Source: Periconia sp. R9002 (Eukaryota; Ascomycota; Dothideomycetes; Pleosporales; Periconiaceae). Taken from it: 64,000 bases of DNA. Positions 32,243-44,766 of this stretch are shown piece after piece. Each line of letters starts with the position of its first letter. The stretch's first letter is position 1. The stretch spans positions 124,001 through 188,000 of the forward strand of contig JAMAHW010000081.1 in NCBI GenBank assembly GCA_023627715.1, read 5' to 3'. Position numbers and translations under genes: made by a program. The notes under the pieces are model-generated. The model worked only from the letters and a program-made list of their open reading frames with translations, made no database searches and was not told the origin of the DNA.

Positions 32243-35200
32243 TCATTTCTCAACTGCGATAAGATCAGTTGACTGCTGCCAAGGCTGTATCAACTTGCGG
32301 ATAGTGCCGTCGACGAAACTGAGGGCGCGGCACAGCGAGCCGTAAATTGTCCAATATACGCGCATGAGATAACTCCGTCGGCGAAGTAATAAGCGTTCAA
32401 CGTCCCTGGTGTCGCTCTTGACTGTGGCTCTAGCGTAGCCCTTGATTGTAGCCCTCAAAATATCATTGGACGCCGTGGCGCCATGATCAAGCATCAGTGC
32501 GACGACGGCAGCGTGACCTCTCACGGAAGAGTACTCTAAAGCGGCTTGAACATCTTGGAATGAATGAGATCTTTTGGAAAGAAGGGCCTGGACGATTTCT
32601 TCGTTGCCAAATCGAGCCGCATCTTGCAGAGGTGTGCGCCGAGCTTCTCCAGAGCCTTTGACATTGGCGCCGTGGTCCAAGAGAATGTTGACAATTTCAT
32701 GGTTCAGAGGATCGCGGGCCGCTAGATGCAGAGGTGTCATTCCACTCCAAGTCTCCTCTAAACCTGCACCATGATCTAGCAGGATTTCTACCGCTTTTGC
32801 TTGTCTGCAAAAGGTGGCGCCGTGAAGCACGGTAAGACGTTCGCTGCCCATCCCCCAGTGGTCTCTCCAGCGACCAGGTCCACATACCAATTCGTTAGCC
32901 ATGCGTTTGCTTCTTTTGTTGACATTAGCTCCCTTGTTCAGAAGCAACCGTAAGATACTCGCGTGCCCCATCGTCGACGCAACAAGCAGAGGTGTTCCGG
33001 ACTGATAACCCGCACGGTTGCAATCCGCCCCATGTGCAAGAAGCAGTTCTACGACATCAATTTTCCCTAACCTACAAGCAATTTCAAGTAGGGTGTAGCC
33101 ATTTTCTGAAAAGTTCGGATCAGCACCGGCTTCTAGAAGGAACTTTACTATTGCCGTGTGGCCGAGACGGCAAGCTTTATATAACGGATTGGTTTCTCCA
33201 GCGTTATATCGGTTCTTGCCATGAACGCTAGCTCCAGCATGTGCAAGCATTACGACCATAGGAAGAGATCCTCTCTCGATCGCCGCATAAAAGGCGTGCC
33301 TGAATGTGTTGCTATTGTGAAGCGCAGGGTCGACTTTTGAGAGAAGAGCCCTTAGTGCGCCGAAATGGCCATTGTGAGCAGCCAGTTTGAAAACTTCTGG
33401 AAGCAGTGTCTCATCCGACAAGTCGCGGCCAATCAATGCGGCCGGTGCATGGTTAATTGTAAATTCAAGTCCGAAGTTCGCAAGGACTGGGAGAGGTCTG
33501 TAGAAGTCACGTCGAGAGACCGCTGCTGCGAAACAAGATAATTTTGCTTCGTTGGCAACGAAACGGTATATGGAGTCCTCGAGAGTTCTCTCTGGCTCGC
33601 CTCTTGCATGCTCAGCCCAGAATTCAGCCGCGTAGGAGTAGAACCGATAGGTCGCTAGAAAGGCCTCCCCTACACAGTGCAGGTGAGCAAACTCGGAGTA
33701 GGAGAGATACGTCAGACAGGTAGCTGCAACCTCGGTCTGGATCCCGTCACTCCAATTATCATCCCTATTTTCCAAGTACTCCTGTACACTATAATGAACT
33801 AGGCGGACAACCACCCCTAGTGGATTATAGTGAAAATCATCGGGGTCTCCATGAATCCAGGCTACGTCGTCCACGGCCATCATACCCTTACAAATGGAGA
33901 GGAGATATTTTCTATCGACAATTCCGTCTCTATCAAATGAATCTATGCCAGGTTCCACAGCAAGAGCATGCTGAAGTTCGTCTAGGGTGATTGGCCGCCG
34001 CACGTAAGTTAACCATCGAAGAGCTCGCATTGCAATATCTCGGGTTTCCTTGGGCTGGCTCATGATTCTTTGGGTCGTTTCTTGGTACGCTTCGTCAAGT
34101 CCTGCGGGAAGATTTTGTAATGCACGCCGAAGCCCTCGCCGATTGGCCTGATCATCTAGAAGGTTCATGTGCAGCTGCGCGAGAAGAAACCTAAACCCGA
34201 GTTAGTGTCAATGGTCAAGCTTCCTGAGCATGCCGCAGTGCTACGCCTAGTCCTTCAACGACATCAGCTGCTACACCGCGAAACGAGACCACTTACATCC
34301 CTCTGGACACATTGGCCACAGTTTCAATGATTTGATCCCGAAGGTCCGGAAAACCGTCCACAAGTGTTGCAAGTTGAAGGCTGTTATCAGTCGTCATGCG
34401 ATTCCTTGCGTATTGGTGGATATCTTCATTGTGTGCGATAATGTTTTTACTCCGAATACCGGCAAAGAATTCTGTGGGGTCGATATGTAGCCGCGACGTA
34501 AACATCATCTTCAGTTGTGGCGCCGCTGCCGTCGTGGGACGCGCAGTTGCGACAGAGAGCAGGGATGCATGCGAAGACACGCCGCCGCGGCTCTGCTCAT
34601 GTTGCCAGGTTAGGACATCTAAAAACTTCCTTCGGGGGCTTTCTGCAAGTTCGTCGACGGCATCGATGACTAAGAACACAGACGAGAGTCTTTGGACTTC
34701 GGACTGGAGAACATCTGCAAGTTCCCAAAGAGTCGGCCGGACTCCCGACCTCTTGTGGCGCTTATAGAATTCTGCTAATACATCGCTCAGTGGTTTATCT
34801 TGAACCACCTCTCTGATAATCGACGACACCAGGTTCTCTGGGGTTTGTCGGGCGCTATCCTTGTAGTCGCAGTAAACGTATGCTATGGCAGAGTCCGGTG
34901 TAAGCATGTGCTGCTGCAGATCGTCCACGACAATTGATGCGAGAACGGTCTTGCCAGCTCCCGGGATTCCTTTCAACCATAATGTCCCATTCCCTTCGCC
35001 ACTCGCCCATGATCTGTACTCATCATCTTGCAAGAACCAGGTACCGGTTCCTGGCGACCGGTAGGACAGGATGTCCTGGTGAACTTGCGAAAAGTCCCAT
35101 GGGGTAAGCCACTCAAGTATATCTTGGCGAGTATCTATAGCCCGCTGCTCCATCCAAGCATTGTAGTCCTGGTATCGATTGACAGCAAGGCCGACGACCA

Positions 35201-35820
35201 CAACGAATATGATGAACACTAGCCCCAAAACCTGGCTAATGTATTTGCGAATTTGGATTCGTTCATGCTTCGCAGAAGCAAACTGGGTCATGGACTGATA
35301 GTGATAATTATCGCTTGTCGCACCCTGGGCGTCAAGTTTTCTCTCAACTTCCCTGGAGGACCTTTAGTAACAAGCTCAACCTAAGCGACGGGGTGTCTTA
35401 CTTGATAGTTTCTGTACTGAATCGCGAGTGGATTTCGCTCTTCAAGCGATCGAGTCGCTCTAGGTTCTCGTAAATCTCGCTCTTGTTCCATGCGTGGCGT
35501 ATGCTGTATCCAAGACTCTTTATGGTCCTCTTGAACTTGCTGCGCGATGTGACCGCTTTCGGGAGCTTGCTCAGAATCTCATCCCCTAGTTCCGAACATC
35601 TCATGATGAGATAATGCAGGGCCGGATCTCCAAGTTTTTTACTGCGTAGATCCCGCACTGCATGGTCCAGGTTCTTGATAAGCAAATCGGCGTCGATGCC
35701 ATCTGGGATTCTGTCTGCACCATCTTCGTACATCTGCTTCGCTGTGGAGAAAAGCTTCGCAGAGAAATCCACGAACTGAATCGCTGCCGCCGCAACACCT
35801 AGAGCCGTAGTTGGCTCCAT
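32243..35820 (-). CDS. NACHT-ankyrin STAND (NLR-like) protein with a membrane segment
   Basis: Three exons (35402-35820, 34297-35352, 32243-34190) with introns of 49 nt (GTAAGA/TCCAG) and 106 nt (GTAAGT/TTTAG) give 1140 residues. Residues 1-139 are the helical N-terminal domain common to fungal STAND proteins (MEPTTALGVAAAAIQFVDFS). A hydrophobic helix (YISQVLGLVFIIFVVVVGLA) follows at about 177-198. The NACHT domain has Walker A GIPGAGKT (about 268-275) and Walker B VFLVIDAVDEL, and continues through SRGMFLLAQLHMNLL and the winged-helix-like LPAGLDEAYQETTQRI. At least seven ankyrin repeats span about 765-1070 (TPLHLAARDPLNHEIVNILL). Such proteins are intracellular sensors in fungal non-self recognition and programmed cell death. 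The membrane helix is unusual. Confidence 0.93.
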
Positions 35821-36491
35821 CACATGTGGAAAGAGGTGAAAGTGCAGCGTCAGGCGGGCAGCGTTTTCTACCTGGTGAGGGTTCAGCCGCGCAGCAGTAA
35901 GCGCCAGCTCGGACCATCCTTACGACGTAGCCAACCAGAGCAATGTCTCTCGCAGATTATTGGTATCGACATAGTAAAAAAAGCACAGCAACGCCCTTGG
36001 CCTGGACAGGCACACATAACTCAGTGCCAACAAGATCAATAAATTTCATATTGACGCGATGGATTGCGGCACACGCCCTTCTGAACGTTTATTTTATTTC
36101 TAAGCAACTTCTTAGTCGTGAATATCCAAATTCTCGGTGATATTTAGGTATCAAAAGGTGGTCCGCCTTTTTTAGTTCGTACTTTCAGATCTTGTTCTTG
36201 TCGAGGTAGAACCCCTCCTAATAGCTCAACAAAAAAAAGTATATCCAAATTCAACTAACGTCGTACCATGCAGTCTATCTCAGGCCCTTGTGTCGATTGT
36301 TTCCTCATCATACTCACAGCCTTATGCACATTGACATAAATATGACCACCCTCTTTTTCTTACCAAGCCTAAATAAAAACACTGTCTGTTGCTTACTTTC
36401 TCTCGCTCAGTCTCGCTGCAGAAACATGACTATCACAAACTGGATCAGCCACTGCCCAAATAAGACCAGTATTAATAGAATATATATCAAC
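35821..36491. other. upstream region of the NACHT-ankyrin gene
   Basis: Contains the right copy of the shared repeat (35889-36042) and AT-rich sequence. No supported gene. Confidence 0.45.
35889..36042 (-). repeat. right copy of shared upstream repeat
   Basis: Partner of 31042-31170: 35889-35944 and 36018-36042 match the two blocks there, with a longer and diverged middle. It starts 69 bp upstream of the NACHT-ankyrin ATG. A further short similarity (GAACGTTTATTT) occurs at 36083 and 31366, so the duplicated unit may once have been longer. Confidence 0.85.
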
Positions 36492-36797
36492 CTACCTCTG
36501 CGTATCCGTCCGCGTCGACTCGTGCCTATATCTCGCCGACACTCCCTCGGCCATCAATCCATCCAGATTCCGTGCCCGAACCTCACGCATGTAATCGGCC
36601 TGGGCCGCGGATAACTCTTTCACAGGAGCGTCATGTTTCATCCAAAAGCGAGCGAGGCCATAGATCATGATCATCACGAACCCGACGATGGCTATTATGA
36701 GAAGGATGGTGGGCCAGGCGCTTATGCTGAGACCAAGACCGGGGCCGTCCCTCTTCGTGAAGATGTGTGGTAGCGTAAGGGATGCTGTTGGCGCCAT
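36492..36797 (-). CDS. small single-pass membrane protein
   Basis: A 101-residue frame from ATG 36797. It has a short polar start (MAPTASLTLPHIFTKRDG) and one strong membrane helix (WPTILLIIAIVGFVMIMIYG, residues about 29-48). A basic, polar tail follows with DYMREVRARNLDGLMAEG, a motif I have seen in small conserved ascomycete membrane proteins of unknown role. No cleavable signal peptide is obvious, so the N-terminus may face the lumen or outside. A GTAGGT right at the stop could be a donor, so the last residues are uncertain. Confidence 0.65.
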   Translation of the reverse strand: MAPTASLTLPHIFTKRDGPGLGLSISAWPTILLIIAIVGFVMIMIYGLARFWMKHDAPVKELSAAQADYMREVRARNLDGLMAEGVSARYRHESTRTDTQR

Positions 36798-39211
36798 GGC
36801 GAGGGAGATTGTTGTTATGAGGGAGTAGTGGGTAGTGAGAGGAGAGGGTCCTGGGCTTTAGTGGTGCGGCGAAGGGTCTGTGGAAGAGTCGTTACGCCTC
36901 TATCGATCAAGAGAGTAATAGGATGAAAATGTTTATCGAATGCAACCGAGGAGAGATCTGAAGACGATATATGGCCAGACCGACCAACGACGACGAATCC
37001 AAGAAAAAACGAGTGACACTGGCGAAACCAGACGATTTAAATATAAGAAAGGGAGTGCTGTATCACGAATAATCCAGTTTCCGGAGAAATGTGATCAATC
37101 AATGCAAGAAAAGCGAGAGAAATAGCAAAGTATCCTAACATCCCCACCTCACTTCTTATACAAATCAACACATTATCCTACGTAGTAGTGGCTCCGCCCC
37201 ATATTATCGCTCACGCAATCCCACGATTGGTCCGCTCGCAATATCACGTGATCTTTCTAGCAGACGCTCACGGTTCCACAAATGGTCCACTCGCGTCTTC
37301 ATGTGACCCAAACATAGTCCACGTATTAGTATTACGGTTCAAGAGAAAAGCACATAAAGAAGGGTTGCGAATGCTTGTATAATAACTCCTTATTGGCATA
37401 ATTTCTTGGTTTATACATCCATTGATACCCCCAGTTTAGAACAGGACCCAGTCGCGTACCTACATATATATGTAAGGTTCAATGATACTCAGTCTCTATA
37501 TCCAGGATGATTGCATCATGTAGTATGGCAACAAGTGGGACGCTTCAATGTTCTTCAATCTGGCTTAGCGGGACGAGGTGGTCGTGAGTTGAACCCTTCT
37601 CCCTCGCCCGCTAGGCATATTCAGGCTACAAAGTATCATTGCGGCAATAGATGAAGTTACAAACAAGCACCCAAGTCCATATGAGCCACTGTTTTCACCC
37701 AAACATGACTGTGACTAACGTTTTCTCGGTTGCTAAGGATGTTTCCGAGGGTATTTTCCCCCGAAACCTTACACATCTTCTACATTGAATAAGTTGAACG
37801 AAGATTGGAGCTGAGACGACTGCCTACTCACTCGACATCTCCGATTGATTACGTAGTGGGTTGGGTGGGGGCTGGGTATGGTTAGGCACACCGTTTGGCG
37901 GGGCTGAGGGAACATCAATCGATTCGACTGTTTGGTTGAGATGAGCAGGTGCCGACAACAGTTCCAACGATAACAACACCATTGCCAAAAAGCCAAAGGG
38001 CTCCGGTGGCCTAAGCATTACAAGGCTGTCCCACCTTTAGTACGATTTAGGATTTCTTTGATGGGCTTTACTAATGGCGCCCTAAAGAAGCTCTTCCCAC
38101 CTGTTAAGCGCAAGGCCTTTAAAGCCCACCTATCTCTTAGCTAGTTCCTTAGTCTGAGCGAAAAACCTAAAGTTGCTATTCGTAAGCGGTATTCTTTAGA
38201 ATAGCGAGGATAGTTTAAATAACGCCGCCGAGGATAAGACTACTAATAAGAAGGCTTGTCCACCAACTTAAGAGCCCAGGCATCTATCGTTCCGCAAGTG
38301 AATTTTCTTAACCAGAGTTACTGTATTTCTCGGTAACGTGTGGGTACCGTTGGCAAATACATTGCGCCGCGATGACAACCGGTAATTTTGATATTGTCCC
38401 GCATAAGCCAAATTGCAAGAGATCAAAATTTCTTTTTTCAAATGTCAGGTTCCACGCCCATCTGCTAGGCATTCAGTTCATTCCAGAGTTTTACATTTCC
38501 TTCATCATATTACATGTGATGCATATTTGTTGAACCTTCTACATTTGACCATTGCCGCCTGTCCTCGGATAAATTCAAATGCATTGAAGCCAAGAGAATA
38601 CAATTTGAGGGTGTACTTCCAGAGTAATGGCTTGCCCAATTTCCAACAAAAAGGACATGCACAATACACTAATTGAACATCTCAACAGTTCATGTTCACC
38701 TTCAAGATCGCCGAGGTACAGTTAGCCACGCCGTCGTACTACATTTAAACAAACACCTTCCTTGTTAGGATCTTGATGTTGACGGCGTTAGCTCTCGCCT
38801 AAGTCTATGTCGGACCGACATCTCACAAGTCGGTTCTCGCTATAGCCATGGGATTTACCGATGCTCCACTCATTACCAAGTACACTCTCGGCTTCCCCAT
38901 GTCTCCCCTCGGAAATCCCCACAAAGCATGGCACCCAGATCGTTGGATGCAGATGCCAGCCGTCAAATACGGGGAGTTTAGTCCTAGGCAAGAAGGCAGC
39001 TAACATCGCTTCCACAAAAGTACACAATAGCGCCTAAATTTCTGGCCATTGGAGAGTTACATCATCTATGTCAATCACGATATGCATGCGTGTGTCACCG
39101 TGGAGGCTGGTCTAGGCGAGCCAATGCTGGATATATAAAGGGCTGGGGAGACCACGTCCTGCCAGGCACCCACGCTTTTTTGTGCATCTTGTTTCGTAAA
39201 GAGGAGCCACT
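36798..39211. other. gene-poor region
   Basis: 2.4 kb without a well-supported gene. A 64-codon minus-strand frame at 37824-38018 begins with a signal-like hydrophobic stretch (FLAMVLLSLELLSAPAH) and is Pro/Asn-rich; it could be a small secreted protein but is unsupported otherwise. The sequence around 38030-38280 reads like decayed coding DNA with many stops, possibly an old transposon. The 3' end holds the promoter of the GH31 gene. Confidence 0.4.
39132..39139 (+). promoter_or_regulatory. TATA box of the GH31 gene
   Basis: TATATAAA lies 73 bp upstream of the GH31 start codon at 39212, within a plausible distance for a core promoter with a short leader. Confidence 0.5.
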
Positions 39212-42110
39212 ATGAGGTTGTACCAAGCCCCTGTATTCGTGGGGTTAGCGACGTCAGCGTTCGGCAGTGGCCTTGTCCCACGTCAAGCTTCGAAAGATAG
39301 CTGTCCTGGATATGCGGCAAGCAACGTACAAGACAATGGAGCAAAAGTTACTGCAGATTTAACCTTGGCGGGGTCTGCTTGTAATTTTTATGGGACAGAT
39401 GTGAAAAATTTGAAGTTGGAGGTCGAGTACCAGACTGGTGAGTATGCTGTTCATGGGTCTTGAGAGCACTCAATTAACCATCGGACCAGAAACTCGTCTG
39501 CACGTCAAGATCTACGATGCTGAAGAGCTTGCATATCAAATTCCGGACTCGCTCTTTCCTAGGCCATCGAGCGACGACGTCGACCCCTCGAGTTCCGCTC
39601 TAGCTTTCTCCTACACCAGCAACCCTTTCACTTTCCGAATTGTCAGGAAAAGCACCAATGAGACCGTTTTCGATACTTCGGCTGCTAGTCTAATCTTTGA
39701 ATCTCAGTACTTGCGCCTCAGAACCCGCCTCCCAGAGTCGCCTCACCTTTACGGTCTGGGTGAGCATACTGACCCCTTCCAGCTCAACACCACAAACTAT
39801 ACTAGGACGGTAAGATCTATTTCTCAATTGATTTGATACGCTTTTAACGAGGATGCAGCTATGGAATCGCGACGCATATGGCGTGCCTACAGGTTCAAAC
39901 TTATATGGCGATCACCCCATCTACTTCGATCACCGAGGTTCATCAGGTACACATGGTGTGTTCCTACTAAACCCTACCGGAAAGGACATCAAGATCGACA
40001 ATGTCGGTGGCCAATTTCTGGAATATAATCTCCTCGGTGGAGTTTTTGATCTATACTTCCTGGCCGGACCGACGCCAAAAGATGTCAGTGTTCAATACTC
40101 TGAGGTGGCTGGAAAAGCAGTTATGCAACCCTATTGGGGTTTCGGTTTCCATCAATGTAGATATGGCTACAGGGATGTATATGATGTGGCTGAAGTCATA
40201 GCAAACTATTCGAAAGCCGAAATTCCGCTTGAAGTAAGTAACCTTCTGCATACATCACGCAGTATACTAATTTTACAGACTATGTGGACCGACATCGACT
40301 ACATGTATCTTCGCAGGGTTTTCACATTGGACCCAGAGAGATACCCTCTGGAACGCGTGCGTGAGCTCGTCGACCATTTGCACGCTCACCAGCAACACTA
40401 TGTTGTGATGGTGGATCCTGCGGTCTCTAACAGAAATGACGTTGTGCCTAACACAGGCTACACTAAAGGCGTGGAGTCCGACATCTTCCTCAAAAACGCC
40501 AACGGCTCAGGATATTATACAGGTGCGGTTTGGCCTGGCCCAACAGTATTCCCTGATTGGTTCCACCCAGACACGCAAGGGTACTGGAGCAATGAATTTG
40601 TGAACTTCTTCGATGCCGACACTGGTGTTGATATTGACGCGCTCTGGATTGATATGAACGAGGCTGCCAACTTCTGCGAGTGGCCGTGCTCAGACCCAGA
40701 AGGTAAGACATCGCATATAGCTATTGTGGCCAGCACTGACATGTTACCGTAGCTTTTGCAGAAGAGTCCGGCAATCCTCCTGATCCACCACCAGTGCGCA
40801 ACAACTCCGGGCGCCCGATCGCAGGATTTCCAAGCACTTTCCAACCTCCTCAGTCAGCCAGACGTATCCGTAAGCGCCAATCAGGCAAATACCTAGGACA
40901 GCCAGGACGTGATCTCATCAGCCCGAAGTACGAGATTAGCAATGCCGCCGGACCTATCAGTTACAAAACCGTCCCCACTAATGTGCAGAACTACGATGGC
41001 TCTCATCAGTATGATACGCACAACCTTTACGGCTTGATGATGTCCATTGCTTCCCGAAACGCTTTGCTCGCTCGACGACCAGACAGGCGCCCCCTCATTA
41101 TCACGCGCTCCACAGTAAGTTAAGCGCAACTCTTCTATGTTCTTTGTTCTAACATGGCACAGTTCGCTGGGGCTGGCAGTCATGTCGGGAAGTGGCTAGG
41201 TGATAATCTATCTCTTTGGGAACATTACCGTCAAAGTATTGCCAACATCCTCGAATTCACCGCCCTCTACCAGTTACCGTTCGTCGGTGCTGATGTATGC
41301 GGCTTCGGAGCCAACACAACCGAGACCCTTTGTGCTCGATGGGCGACTTTGGGGGCATTCTACCCATTCATGCGAAACCACAACGGAGACACTTCCATCT
41401 CACAAGAGTTTTATCTTTGGGACACTGTGACGGAGGCAGCCAAGAATGCCATCAGCGTTCGATACCGATTGCTCGATTACATTTACACCCACCTGCACCG
41501 CCAATCAACCACTGGGTTGCCCCTATTGAACCCCTTGTTCTTTCACTACCCTGAAGATAAAAATACTTTCGCTATTGAGCACCAATTCTTTTACGGCGAC
41601 AACATCCTCGTCAGTCCTGTACTCGAGGAGAACAGCACAGATGTCTCCGTCTACCTGCCTAAGGGTATCTTCTATGATTTCTGGACGCACGAGAAAATCG
41701 AGAGTAACGGGACCGTCGTTGAGCTCACCGACATTCCTTTCACCTCAATCCCACTCCACATCCGCGGCGGCTCCATCATCCCGCTACGCGCCGAATCAGC
41801 AAACACCACCACGGAGCTCCGCAAGCAGAACTTTGTTCTCTGGATCGCGCCTAACGAAACCAACCAAGCCGAGGGATCTCTATACCTTGACGAGGGCGAC
41901 AAAATCACTCAGGATGCTACATCCGAGATTAACTTCTCGTACAAGGATGGCATTTTCACGATGACGGGTACTTTCGATTACAAGACCGATGTCGTGATCC
42001 AGAACGTTACTGTTTTGGGAGGTTTGGGTAACTCTTCTAGCCTACGCGGCGGAAGCTCGACGGTTGAAGGCCCGATCTCTTTGAATGAAGGGCTCAGTCG
42101 TAGCTTTTAG
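39212..42110 (+). CDS. secreted alpha-glucosidase, GH31
   Basis: Six exons: 39212-39437, 39490-39809, 39859-40233, 40279-40702, 40753-41114 and 41163-42110. The five introns are 45-52 nt, all GT-AG, and the phases agree, giving 884 residues. A signal peptide ([20 protein letters not shown]) indicates secretion. Next are the N-terminal beta domain with [10 protein letters not shown] and the barrel. The barrel carries the nucleophile in [11 protein letters not shown] (Asp near residue 431) and the acid/base Asp in HVGKWLGDN (Asp near residue 583). Further GH31 hallmarks are [11 protein letters not shown] and PFMRNHNGD. The C-terminus is beta-rich ([12 protein letters not shown]). It releases glucose from maltose and starch fragments outside the cell. 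It converges on the NACHT gene, with 170 bp between the stop codons. Confidence 0.96.
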
Positions 42111-42280
42111 CAATCACAGGAGAAGTATGGGGATTGGGTGTGGACTCTGGGGAAGTATTTCGGTTCAATTTTTATGTCTAGTGAATGAATGACCTGTTAC
42201 CAACGTCGCGAAACGTCCATACATCAAATGAATATTAGCTATGTAGTCTTTTTGATAGACTGATAAGTGTGTTTAGAGGG

Positions 42281-44173
42281 CTACTCCTGACCAAATGCGA
42301 CTGCGCTATAATATATATGGAGAGGGGCTTGTTCCACTAATAGACAGTTATCGAGGAAAAATCGCCTCGCATCGTGAATACATTCAACTAGCTGGGGACA
42401 ATCAACCTTTGCTGCATATCAGCAATGTATAGCAACTGAAATTTAAGCCACTTACCGCTAGGATGGACTCTAGGACACTTAATGCATGACCTCCTTCTGA
42501 AACTTTCCCCATCCACCCGAGCGCCTCTAGCCAGTGGAGGAAATGCTCCTGCAAAAATCGGTGTACTTGGTCGTCATCATCAGGTTGCGATCCGCTCTTC
42601 TGAACGTGCTGGACCCAGTGAAGGCATGCATACTGCAGCTCAGGAGGGAGACTTTGCTCTATTCTGCTCTTCTCCATATCATTCACAAGCTTGGCAGAAG
42701 TAACCACCCCACAGACGTCTTGCTTAAGAGAGGCGGCCATAAGCTTAATGCAGTTATCTGCTAAGCTCTGATGCGCCTGCCTCTCGTCTACCCAGAAGTT
42801 GACATCGCCGCATCTGTCTTTATCGAGGAGGAAGACCCGAAACGATGGATGATGTAGCCCAAGTAGGTCAGTGTCGAGTTTTGGGATGTCTAGAATGGCA
42901 TGAAGGTCCTTTAGCACAGGATTGAATCTTTGCTTTGGGACCGCGAGTAGCTTCTGAAGCGAAGTAGCAGAGAGCTGAGAGAAGAGGACTACGATGCTTC
43001 CAAGGATATGCCGCAGTGTGCTGTACAGCGCGTCTTTTTCTTTTGCTGAGTAGCTCTGTCGGATAGACCTCCTCAAAACGGTGGTGTATAGCTCGTTGAG
43101 GTGCTTTTCCGGGTGCTCTCTAGGTGCCTCGGTTGAGATGTTACCCTCCAGCAGAGTTAGTATACTTTCGTCAAAGAAGGCGCCACCTTCAATGAATTGG
43201 AATGCAGTCGCTGCCCAGATGAATAGGCCACCTGCGATCTGGACGAAGCGTCGGATAACTTCTTCACCAGGCCAGCCAATATCCAAACCATGTTCCTCTC
43301 CAATGCTTTTGAATTTGTACTTGAAGTAAACGCAAATGTCGTTGTCCACAATCTGTGGTGCTATCCTGTGGAGCACAAATTCCTGGTGTTCAGCATCTGG
43401 CATGCTGATGATGCTGTTTCGGATCGAAAACTCCGGGCGACTTGCCAGGAAAACTCGCAATTGAATCCTCTCCAACATTTGAACGCCGGCCAAGATGCGT
43501 ATGATAGCCCGGATGTCGTCGTCGTTGTCACACTCATCCAGCGCATCAACAACGAGGACGTACGGGGCCCGGTCGCTATCTTCACCTAGCTTTGACAACG
43601 GGTACAAGAAGAGCTGCTGCCACTGGTCGTGGAGCGACTGGCTCGCAATTTCGGGATGCTCTGCGATAGCATCGCATATGTGTTGGTGAAGAGAGGGTAT
43701 GCTGCGCGCTAACTGCACCACAATGCTCGTGACGAACTTTCTTGCATTGCTGACATCTCCACCACCACGCGAGAAGAAGAAGCTGGCTCCAAGGCGATTC
43801 TGGTCGTAGTATCTACGGGCAACCGTGCGCGCAATTGCCGACTTTCCCGTGCTGGCCAGCCCGTTCAGCCAGAGGACGCTCTGCTCGTCTGGTCCGTCAG
43901 CCCAGCTGTATATCTCTTCGAGAAGATCAACGCGAGTGTTGGGCAGGCAGGTGGCTTCATGTTGCTTCGAGTATGAATTGAATGGCGCATCGGCAGCGTA
44001 CGGAAGTCGACTGATGAGGTTCTCCGGCGCTAGACGTCTCTTAGCGTTCCATCTCCACTCCTACCCTTTTACCTAAACTCACCTAAGTAGTTATTATTTC
44101 CGAGGTGGGCATTTGCGTTCTTGCCAATGTGGACCGCTGGATAGCAGTTCCCAAGGATGTCTCCACCATCCAT
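42281..44173 (-). CDS. NACHT-domain STAND protein lacking C-terminal repeats
   Basis: Three exons (44083-44173, 42456-44029, 42281-42406) with introns of 53 nt (GTGAGT/TCTAG) and 49 nt (GTAAGT/CAAAG) give 596 residues. It starts MDGGDILGNCYPAVHIGKNA, then APENLISRLPYAADAPFNSY and CLPNTRVDLLEEIYSWADG. Walker A is GLASTGKS (87-94) and Walker B is YVLVVDALDECDND. The winged-helix and helical part contains LLGLHHPSFRVFLLDKDRC. The last exon reads IHDARRFFLDN and QAPLHIYYSAVAF, then stops. Relatives with this last segment normally continue into WD40 or other ligand-sensing repeats. The protein therefore has sensor-less architecture: either a truncated allele or a helper or decoy form. The missing part would lie where the GH31 gene ends. 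Confidence 0.88.
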
Positions 44174-44766
44174 TGTGGGGTTTGGTGTATCCTAGGATTG
44201 CTGTCTGACAGAAGTCGAAGTCTAGAATAACTGTTGAATATATATAGAAGGTACGTTGATGGGCTGTTTAACAGTATTTCAGAGTGGAAGGTGCGGTTGA
44301 CACCCAGCCAAGACCGGTAATGTCTCTACCGCGGCGCATCGCATGGCCTTAGAGCATGCCCGTAGCATCAGACGATAGGAATTACGGAAAGGAGGTTAGG
44401 GATAATCAGATGGAAGGCAGCCCTAGGCAGCCAAGTGAGTTAGGGTTCCGGTTAACTAGGGCACATGAGCGATGCGTTCGTCTGCTAATTCCTAGTGATC
44501 TACAGAGTGAGACGCCGGGGAGGCTACATATTGTGAGGTGCTACGGATTAGAGAATTTGCCCTCTCTGTCCGCTTAATCTCATTTTAATAACGTCTGGCA
44601 CTCTAGCTACCCGGTATGTGACCTGCCGGCCTGTTACCCCTCTATATATGGGTTCATTTTTGCATAAAGATTAGACCAGCCGGTAAGCCATTACCGCACC
44701 ATTTCTAGCAAGCTGTGATATAGAGCCTTAGTCCTCAAAGACCCGTGATCGTGCTTGTTATTACCA

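Noticed and set aside
37824..38018. Small secreted protein candidate with signal-like N-terminus
   Set aside because: Only 64 codons. Attempted splicing at GTGAGT gives a stop after three codons; no family is recognised.
38030..38290. Possible transposon remnant
   Set aside because: Reads like decayed coding sequence, but no terminal repeats, target duplication or transposase motif could be identified.
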